From: Gymnopus androsaceus JB14
Taxonomy: Eukaryota; Basidiomycota; Agaricomycetes; Agaricales; Omphalotaceae
DNA length: 64,000 bases
Assembly: GCA_009733575.1 (NCBI GenBank)
Contig: ML769465.1
Coordinates: 168,078-232,077, forward strand
Direction of reading: 5' to 3'
The notes below the pieces were generated by a model, which was not told the origin of the DNA, ran no database searches, and saw nothing but the letters and a program-made list of their open reading frames with translations. The translations under genes and the position numbers were made by a program. Below, in pieces: positions 46,873 through 55,450 of this stretch (position 1 is its first letter; each line of letters starts with the position of its first letter).

Positions 46873-48001
46873 GTTGGGCCCGGATAGATGAGATCAAGAT
46901 AGATAGATGCAAGGGAGAGGGCGTGGGTGTTGTGAAATAACAAGGTCTACATTTATAGTCGTGAATTACTTAGCTGGGAGTAAATCAGTCTGTTGCCGAA
47001 CGGAACGACCCACAACTCTGTAGGCTCTGACGCTGGCAGCGCTGGAGACGATCCTGGTATAGGGTAATCTACAAGATGCGCGCCGCTCCAAGTGCAACAT
47101 GAAGCTATAAGACGGAGACACGGCTTCTCAATTTTCCCAGCAAACAAACCTAATAGTAAAGTAGGCCTGGAACATGATAGAAAGAAAAGGAGAGGATCGT
47201 CAGGATTCGCATTAGAGAAAAAGATGATGACCGTGACTTGTACGGATTTTGTCTCCAGCTACATCACTGTGGTATCGGGGTCGCTTCCTTATTTTGGTTG
47301 GGATATTGTAGTGAGATTTGAAACGTGGTTAAGCTGGGTGTCTCTATAACTCCGTCTTGCGTCTACTTCTGGGGCCTGCTCGTGAGTCCAGAGCTTTCGC
47401 TATATCCCATATCCTATGCACGGATCTGCACGGATGATCTCTGGATTGTGAAGGGAAGAGCCAATTCCAACACCGATAGAGGCCGTGTGGACCCCTTCAT
47501 AATGAATTCACCATCGTACTGTATTCTCGGTAATGTAAGGCGCGTCAGACATGGGTGGGTTCCGATGGATGTGACTAAGACATCGGAGAATGTTTTGAGA
47601 GAGTCAATGTTAAAATGGTCTTGGACAAGATAAAAGCTTCGGCAGCTTGTGCACTCTGAATACGGCTTACGTCGAGGAGGAGCTGGGTACCTGGAAGAGA
47701 GGTCGACTGGGATTGGTTGGAATAAAGATTTAGTTCGATGGCCTCAACACAACACACAACACACAGCCGCAAGCGCCTGCTTTTCGCGACACGCGTCGGC
47801 TCGCTACTCAACAGAAGAGATAGGTAAAATTACAAAGTCATAACGACAATTGAGATTTCAATATAAGTACAGGAACAAGAAGTACAGAAGTACAGAAATC
47901 CAAGCAGTGAAGCCTATGTGAATACTGGTACAATAGAAGAGTAGAAAGACAGCTTAAAGCCCCGAGCCACCCGTTGAGGGCCGTTGAACGCGTTCCTCGA
48001 G
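46873..48001. other. Intergenic, includes a fragment of the LSm4 upstream region
   Basis: The sequence AAGATGATGACCGTGACTTG at about 47220-47239 is the same as at about 49432-49451, just upstream of LSm4, and the preceding ~50 bp (GATAGAAAGAAAAG...CAGGATTC) also match. After about 47242 similarity ends. This is a truncated duplicate of the hydrolase-LSm4 boundary. No gene is supported in 47250-47830. Confidence 0.6.
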
Positions 48002-49107
48002 TCATTGCATGATTCCGTTCATCCAAGAAACCAATTCCGAAACGACTTCTACAGCTGCTTCAACGGCCACGAAGTGCCCAATCTGATCATCTCCCACTTG
48101 CTTCACACTGACGCTGTTCGTTCCTAGGGGTTTCCAGATTCCTTCTGCGTCGTGCAGTTTTGCAAAGCTCTCACTATGCAAAACTAGTAACGGACAATCC
48201 ACAGCAGCCTTCCCATGTCTCTCATCATCTTCGTCATGTTCGAGGTCAATGGATGCTCCAGCGCGATAGTCTTCGAGAGTGCTGGTTAAAACAGCTGGGT
48301 TGCGGTATTGTTCCACCCAGCTGGCTACGGCGATGGGATCGAAGTGCCCACGATTCCGTGGACCAGTCCATTCCTCGATGGCCTGGCTGAAATAAAAGTC
48401 AGACGAAGCACCGATAAGTGTTTCAGCGACATTGGTTGGTTGGGCAAGAAATATCCAGTGGTAAAGTTTCATGGTTAGTCGATGCTTGTCCGAAGAGTTC
48501 ATTTCTAATAAAAGAAGTCAGATGCACTCGTCCAAGATTTCCTTGGTCGCTTCACATACTTTCAAATATCATCTTGGTGGGAATTATTTCCATTAAACAC
48601 AAACCAAGGATGCGGTCTCGAAAGTCTTTGGCCATACGGTAGGCAACCAGTGCGCCTCTGTCATGTCCAACTAGCACGAATTTCTGGCCTGCGCCATACA
48701 CCGTGTCGATGAGCGCGACACAATCCGACGCGATGGCACGTTTAGAATGCTCGTAATGAGATCCATCGACTGAGGGAATCTTGGTGGAACGACCATATCT
48801 ACGGAAATCAGATTTGGGTAGCGGTCACATAAGACGATATCTGAGTTCCTCACCCTGGTAAATCCGGAATCACTACATCCCAGTGCTCCAGAATCCCAGC
48901 CTTTGAAAGCTCTTTCACAGTTTCATAATACGCCGTATGATTCTGAGGAAAACCATGAAGCAGGAGCAATACTTTCCGGGGCCGTGCTTCAGATGGTAAC
49001 GACGGAGAGTGCTTCAAGGCGAAGATTTTGGCAGAAGGAGGGGATCCAGATTGAGTTTTTGCAGTAAGAGTTACGAATACTTCTTCAAAACTCTCTGGGA
49101 AGAGCAT
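48002..49107 (-). CDS. Alpha/beta hydrolase, copy 3, altered substrate clamp
   Basis: Same three-exon structure as copy 2 (start 49107, stop 48002) and open throughout. Keeps HGFPQNH, GHDRGA, AYHW-type cap residues (LYHWIFLAQP), DYRAGASIDLEHDEDD and IGHF. The second Arg of the DRGAR clamp is Leu (GHDRGALVAYRMA, coded by CTG near 48645-48655). The acid position is again Glu (LMEIIPTKMIF). HIEAA at the His loop is replaced by VAVEAA. It is the most diverged of the four copies and is probably a functional paralogue with a different substrate preference. Its 5' region lacks part of the 42240-42330 type flank. Confidence 0.8.
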
Positions 49108-49491
49108 TGTGGGCGTGGGTGTTGTGAAATAACAAGATCTTTTATACTCGTTTGAGAGTGAATCAGTCCGTTGCCGAACGGAACGGACGACAACTCTGCG
49201 CTCTGGCAGCGCTGGAGATTCTGGTCCTAATAGAGTAGTCTACAAGCATACCGACCAAGTTCAACATGAGCAGCTGTAGTCGAAGCCAAGTTTTAGCGTA
49301 GGGAGATACGGCCTTTCTCAAATTTCCCAGCGAGCGAACAGCCAAAGTAAGCCTGGAAACATGATAGAAAGAAAAGAAAGAGGATAATTGTCAGGATTCA
49401 GATTCGGAGTTCGGAGCTCAGAAGAGAAAAGATGATGACCGTGACTTGTACGCGCGCCTGTCACGCCAGAGCTGTTTTCTTCCTCCACGCA
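49108..49491. promoter_or_regulatory. Divergent region between hydrolase copy 3 and LSm4
   Basis: 384 bp between the divergent starts at 49107 and 49492. It includes the segment duplicated near 47160-47240. No obvious TATA box on the LSm4 side. Confidence 0.4.
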
Positions 49492-50148
49492 ATGGTGAGC
49501 GTCCTTTTACCCTCACTTTTCCAATACTAATCTCTTTCAGCTCCCGCTTTCATTACTAAATGCAGCCCAAAATAAGCCTATGGTCAGTAGCTTTTGGGTT
49601 CTGTGCCATTCTTTCTCATCTCTTTCGCAGCTTGTAGAGCTAAAGAATGGAGAAACTTTCAACGGTCATCTAGTCAACTGCGACAACTTTATGAACATCA
49701 CTTTACGAGAGGTATACCAGACAAATCCTGACGGCGACAAGTTCTGGAAATTAAAGGAATGCTATATCAGAGGAAGCACAGTGCGTAGCAGTTTTTACCT
49801 AGAAATTCCCTGTAAATCTGACCTTTGCTGTTTTTACATAGATCAAATACCTACGGATACCAGATACTCTTCTTGACGTTGTAAAAGACGAACAGAATCG
49901 GGCAAGAGAAGCAGGAAGGAACTCCCGAGGCACTGGACCAGGAAACAGAGGTGGTGCGTACGGTTATCGTAGTTTCTCGCTCTATCGTTTACTGATGTTA
50001 TCTTGATACAGGTCGCGGACCACCCATGAGAGGAGGTACGTCTCCTGGACTTATAACGGTCAAGCGAATGTTTACTCAGTTTATTATAGGACGCGGTGGT
50101 CGTGGCGCTCCAATGAGAGGAGGCCGTGGCAGGGGACGAGGTGCCTAA
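49492..50148 (+). CDS. LSM4: U6 snRNA-associated Sm-like protein LSm4
   Basis: Exon 1 is only the ATG (49492-49494), followed by a GTGAGC intron; exon 2 is [14 protein letters not shown]. After a second intron exon 3 gives the Sm1 motif [20 protein letters not shown] and [20 protein letters not shown], then [10 protein letters not shown]. After a third intron [20 protein letters not shown] gives the Sm2 motif. Two more introns separate the RGG tail ([27 protein letters not shown]), stop 50146-50148. The ~125-aa length, Sm fold and Arg-Gly-rich tail are standard LSm4. The protein forms the LSm2-8 ring on U6 snRNA in the nucleus and the LSm1-7 ring in mRNA decay. The exon holding only the initiator codon is unusual but gives the perfect N-terminus of the family. 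Confidence 0.95.
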
Positions 50149-52118
50149 CGAACTCTTGTGTCTGACTTGGTGTTTTGTGTACTGTGTGTCTGTATATCAT
50201 CGGGTGAGCCTGTATAATGTATTCTTTATCGAATGAGTATAATTCTTGCTCGGAGTTTCGTACTGCACTGGTTACTCTGAGTTTTCTTTTTGCCGTCTTC
50301 CCAATGTCTATTCCATCGTGCCAGCTCATTCTGCACATATTCCAGTGTCGGATGTTAAAATGGTAGACATGCTGATCGTAATCGAATGGGGCATTCGGAA
50401 GATTGCCTCCTATGCTCTTCTATGTAGCTCTGCCTTCCGAAACAGTTGGATGTTGTTGAATGAACAGTCAGATCTCGTCACTGGCAATATCATGATTCTT
50501 AAACTTCGAAGATCGCGAGGAATGAAATTCTAATGAATTGTATGTCAAATCAAGTCCCACTTCAAGCTCAAGATCAAGTCGCTTTGCTATGCAAACGAAG
50601 AATATTGTGATTCCAACTCTCTTAGCCGTTGCCTTGGGCTCTCAATGTTTTGCTTGGTGTTTCCAAGAAATACTCCATTTGTACTCGATGCATACTACTT
50701 GGAGTGAGTCTTCTGGGTCCGCCTCAGATGTTAGTTTATCGATTAAATTTTTTCTGAAGATTGGTCGACAAAGCATGTTATAATACAGTCGCGGATGCAT
50801 CCACTCGATTCAAAGAAGAAGACGAAAGGGCAGCTGCAACCAGCTACCTTCTGGTAGTAGGCGCTACGTGTTATTCTTGCGACAAGCAGATGAGCAGATG
50901 TCCTTCTTTGGGCATTGTGCAGTAAAATCGATGCAAACTCTGGTTCCTTCAACATATGAGTTCATCCTGAATTCATCAACACTAGGTATGCGTGTTGCGC
51001 TGTTTCTCAATGGGTCAGCGCCAGGTCACCTACCGACCTTATTCGATCGTTCTTGCTAACGTGCATTTGGCCGATCCATATCTGTTTTCAGATTCTTTTT
51101 TAGAAAGCTACTACAGTGGTCGAATTTATAATTTCGGGCAGTTTCAGAAAGACGACCAAAGCTCTGATCTAGTGTGAGCAGAGGTGCAGCTGTGATGATA
51201 ATCCTCGGAAACCCGCAATAACGTACTACCTTCCTTCCTCCGCTTGGAACCCCTAGTCCCGTTCGTCAGGATCATTGGAGTCTCTTTTATCTCACTGCTA
51301 TTTCGCTTGCTGTGGAGTAGTAATCCCCGAAAAAGCTCACAACTAAATCGTACATCATAGTTGAACCATGAAAGCGAACTGAGATATTATTTCTGGGTTG
51401 ATATGATTTCAATAGTACAGGAATATGATAATACGAACAGAAACCCAAATGTGGTAGAAAATGTACAGAGATCTCTTTCGTCTTTGGTACCAATGTGGCA
51501 GAAGGACTCGGCAACGTATATACGCCCCCAAGTCCCGCAGCATACGAGAGTTTGTCCGAGTAGGGGTACACATTGGGGAGTGATATGAGTCAATAATGGA
51601 TGTTCTTGTAAGTTGTCTCAAGCCTGCTGGCGGTTCTATTTCTCACTTTCTGCTCCAAGCAGGTGTCATGAAGGTGTTTCTGCCATAGGATCAATCTTAG
51701 ACAGATAGCACTTGAAGAAGGAATTCAAGGAAAGGACCGAATCACTCTAACTGAATAAAAAGAAGAACAACGAATTGAAGGTATAAAGCAATGACGAAGT
51801 GTGAGTGACAAAGCTCGCCATTCACTCTGGATGTAACAAAAAGTTACACGGACAAGTTTGGTTTTGATAATGAATTTTTCAAGGCGTTGATCTTGATATG
51901 ATCTCGACTTGAGCGAAACATAAGGGATGATGTGAGACCAGGAATGAGATTACATCCTATCTTCTGCAAATATATCTCTGTGAACTCCAAGGGGGCTCAA
52001 GAAATTAAGTGCCCGACCGGGGGTAGGTTGGTTAGTCCAGTCGCCAGGCCAAAAAAAAAAAAAAATTCCACCCCCCCTATTTAGCCTCAGAATTAAATTC
52101 TGTGAGCTTAAAAAAAAG
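50149..52118. other. Intergenic; possible decayed gene at 50580-51180
   Basis: A hydrophobic frame (MQTKNIVIPTLLAVALGSQC, 50589-50783) is followed by FKEEDERAAATSYLLVVGAT (about 50805-50870) in another frame. This could be a small membrane-protein gene with introns, but I could not assemble it. The rest, including an A-run at 52051-52064, holds nothing I can support. Confidence 0.3.
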
Positions 52119-52120
52119 TA

Positions 52121-52429
52121 CATCAGCAAAACCTGTGAGATGCCATAGCAAGGCCCCCCTCTGTCCAGTTCTGTGCAGAGCTGTACAGCAGCTGATGGGA
52201 AGTGATGGGAAGTGTGTACAGCAGCTGATCTATATCACTTCCCATCACTTCCCATCAGCTGCTGTACAGCTCTGTACAGAACTGTACAGCTCTGTACAGA
52301 ACTGTACAGCTCTGTACAGAACTGTACAGCTCTGTACAGAACTGTACAGCTCTGTACAGAACTGTACAGCTCTGCACAGAACTGGACAGAGGGGGACCTT
52401 GCTATGGCATCTCACAGGTTTTGCTGATG
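52121..52429. mobile_element. MITE D: short palindromic CATCAGCAAAACC element
   Basis: 309 bp, starting CATCAGCAAAACCTGTGAG and ending CTCACAGGTTTTGCTGATG, with TA on each side. About 55 bp of near-perfect terminal inverted repeat (through GCCATAGCAAGG) are followed by a second inverted repeat (CAGCAGCTGATGGGAAGTGA / TCACTTCCCATCAGCTGCTG). Six tandem 20-bp units sit inside. Same termini as MITEs B and C. Confidence 0.8.
52261..52380. repeat. Six tandem copies of a 20-bp palindromic unit
   Basis: Unit ACTGTACAGCTCTGTACAGA repeated six times, the first with G for A and the last with GCACAGA. Each half-unit contains TGTACA, so the array can fold on itself. It makes long but meaningless open frames (52102-52470). 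Confidence 0.9.
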
Positions 52430-52431
52430 TA

Positions 52432-53070
52432 CTTCAAGAGCTTTGCAGAAGCATTAGCCCCTTGTCTTGAAGCTGCTGACAGTGTTGGTAGTGCATCCCT
52501 CCAATAGTTCCAAGTCCCAGCAGTGGCGCCAACCATCCTGTTGTCTACCACATTTTAGGGTTCAATTTTTTTTATTGGGATGGTAATGCTACACATATAA
52601 AGTACATAAAATAATCCTTGTGAGAGTGTTTGACAGTAGTAGTGCCTGGTAGTACTAAAAGTTGTATGTATTTGACTACTATCTTATCTATATATACCAT
52701 ATATAGGTGTGGGAATGCTTACATAGTATAGTAGGTCCCTCCAAATGTTTGAAAGAAAAATTTTTGACCTGTGGTCACAATTTTGTTTTCTTGAGCCCCC
52801 TTGGTGAACTCGAAGAACTTATGAGGGTTGTCATTCAAGCGAAAAAGATGAATGTATGCGCTCCCATAGTCCGAGGATACATCACGAGAGCCAACATCAA
52901 ATGTAGCTGACTCTCCGATGGCATTTGGAACCATCTTTGAAGTGGAGTCCACAGAAAAAAGGTGATTCCAAATCAATTAGTTGCCTTGATCTCGAGACAT
53001 AAGATCATTCTCATACAAAACAGGAAGATGGGCGGTCTATCTAACTAGGAAGACTTTTTTCAGGTTGGAC
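52432..53070. other. Flank left of the TPR-CHAT element
   Basis: A - strand frame at 52719-52976 (NAIGESATFDVGSRDVSSDY...) has an even composition but no family I recognise. The rest is AT-rich non-coding sequence. Confidence 0.3.
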
Positions 53071-53079
53071 ATGTCCTCA
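53071..53079. repeat. Left 9-bp target-site duplication
   Basis: ATGTCCTCA immediately before the element terminus; an exact match to 59845-59853. Confidence 0.9.
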
Positions 53080-54563
53080 GGATAATTCTACTGAGCAACC
53101 CCCTTGGCTCAAGTCTTATTTAACAACCCAGTTGAGGTCACAACATATAACTTTGCCTCAACTCAATTTTTTGTGAATGTCAGAGATTTGCTCTTGGTGC
53201 AGTATTCCAATTATTGCAGCCTTTAGGGATCTGCACTGTAACTGTAAAGTACAGCATTACAGTGCATTTTCATAGTTAGTCATGCAACAATCTAAGGTCC
53301 TTTCTGTAGTTACAACTTGCAGCTTACTATCTGTCATATTTAGTCATACAGATATGACAATTTATGGCTGATGATATTAAATATCTTAGATTTAGATACC
53401 AATATGCAATGGGTAACATTGGGGATATTTTAATATTTGAGCTGCTAAATAGGGATCCGCACCGTAACCGTATATGGTTACAGCTGTATAAATTACAGGC
53501 ACTTATGGGTCCTTTTTGAGGCCTTACAGGACAGTATACAGGACAACTTATGGCACCTGTAAGAGCTGTATATGACATGTTGTCCAGGCCACTGAGGTAA
53601 TCAATTATTTTACAGCCATTTTGTGCCAAATTGAGCTCACTAGGGTAGTCAAAACCATCTGCTGCTCAATACCTGAGGAGCTGTATAGAAGCCATACTGT
53701 ATACAGATACTTTTGGGTGTCTTACAGGATGGTTACAGCTACCCATATGACCTGTACCATATACCCATATTATACAGTTATGGTGCAGATCCTTACTGCT
53801 AAATCTGAGTTTAATTCAGCCTTAAGCATTGCTCAAAGTCTGGAGTCTTTATATTTCAGATACTGCCACCAGCCCTATTTGGGAATCTGAGCAGTTTGTG
53901 TTACAACTTAAGTAAGGTGAGGCATGACTTTTTTTTTCAAAAATCACACACAAAAGAATTGAAAAAAATCACATTCAAACATGTGTGACAAAAGTGTGAT
54001 GGGGTCGCCAAACTAGCTGTTGCAAAAAATTTTTTTTTTGGAAGGGTTGTTGCCAGCAAGGGGGCTGTTCAGTAGAATTATCCGCTGATCACCCCTTGTC
54101 AGCCAGAGTTTTAGCCTGGCTGAAAACTACTGGTTTGATCTGACTTTTGGTCTTATCAAAATGTGAACTGATTGATTTATTATCCACCTAACAATCTACA
54201 AAGCAGACTTTTGTTACTTTCCAGTGTGCATCTCAACAAATGGACTGGGAACCTGCTGGGATTTTGTTGGTACATACACTTCACGCTGAATCACCGATCG
54301 CAATCATTCTTCAGAATCTTGCTCATTGATCTCACCCATCACGCACATACATTTTAAAATCAAACACATCGAAATATAAATACGGAATGATCAGATAATT
54401 ATGAAAGCAAGTGCTAGGTCAGCCCAGCTTGAGAACCAAATCAATTGCAATGCAAGAAAAAAATTAGAAGAAAGAAAGGCACACAGGATCTACTGGATGC
54501 TCAGATTATAAATAAAGTTTGAGATTCGAAGGACTAGCAAGAGGCATGAAGCTGTTTCAAATC
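53080..54563 (+). repeat. Left terminal inverted repeat (1484 bp)
   Basis: Matches the reverse complement of 58361-59844. The first 1004 bp (53080-54083) are themselves bounded by the element's terminal motif: GGATAATTCTACTGAGCAAC at the start and CTGTTCAGTAGAATTATCC at the end. Inside that part a smaller imperfect inverted repeat is visible (GGATCCGCACCGTAACCGTA near 53453 against the complement of TACAGTTATGGTGCAGATCC near 53774). Confidence 0.9.
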
Positions 54564-55363
54564 AACATGTCCTCTATCTTTTAATTCAGCACCCGCTTCA
54601 AGGTTTTAACTATGTGACACATACATTAGTGTGTTCTGTCTGTCCACTATGCATATAATAAACTGGATAACCTTTACAAGGTCTGGTAAAGCATGACCAT
54701 GTAAGATAACACTGACAACCATTGAAAAGTATTGTGAAAGCTGGTAGAGCAATACTGTATTTCCGACCCTTGGCCAAGCATTGGTATGCACCACCAGATC
54801 GGCAGATATTGGCAATCAAGGCCTGGGAATAACGGGCTTGTACAGGAGATGTTATGCGGGAATCAGCGTAACTTTACGGCAAACTCCCTAAACGATTTGC
54901 GGCAGGAATCAGCGGCAAAAATACGGCCGCACACACTACTTACGGCAGTGTTATTTTTTGTGCACATTGAACAGCATAGTTTAGCGCTTACTTAGTATTG
55001 AACACTTTGCTTTTACATCACGCGTACGGTGCCGCGCACCACCTCATAAAAGTATACAGCTTTAATTCTATCAGTACCGTAGCATATGATCCAGATTGTC
55101 TGATGGTACAGATCCGTATCTGTATTCATAACGGCATCCCTACTATACTGATCAAGTATATAAGGAATGTCACATGATACAAGATTATCCATATTTGTCT
55201 AATCAACCCTTCTCAGTAGAAATTTCGTTTGAGCAGAATTTTTTGTACTGTTTGCCGTGTTGATATTCAGATGACGTAAGAGCGGGAAGGAACGTGGGAG
55301 AATTAGAACCCATGACAACACAAGCATTAATGCACTGCCTTTACGTATAGCCACCTGGTAGAG

Positions 55364-55370
55364 TATATAA
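55364..55370 (+). promoter_or_regulatory. TATA box of the TPR-CHAT gene
   Basis: TATATAA, 81 bp upstream of the ATG at 55451, with a pyrimidine-rich stretch (CCACTCAATCCATTCTTTGG) between. The cargo gene therefore appears to carry its own promoter within the element (54564-55450). Confidence 0.55.
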
Positions 55371-55450
55371 GTTACTGGATTGTACTTGATACCCCATCAG
55401 ATTTTCAGACCACTCAATCCATTCTTTGGATCCTTTCACTTGTACCCAGA

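Noticed and set aside
52240..52400. CRISPR-like spaced repeats
   Set aside because: Units are contiguous with no unique spacers; this is a eukaryotic tandem repeat inside a MITE.
52102..52470. 122-aa and 71-aa open frames across the 20-bp array
   Set aside because: They arise because a 20-bp repeat without stops reads open in several frames; composition is a simple YRTVQLCTEL repeat inside a MITE.
53327..53890. Matching 89-100-aa open frames in both TIR arms (53327-53629 / 59295-59597; 53621-53890 / 59034-59303)
   Set aside because: Identical only because the arms are duplicated; Cys/Ser/Tyr-rich composition, no family, and nested inverted repeats run through them. Not evidence of a transposase.
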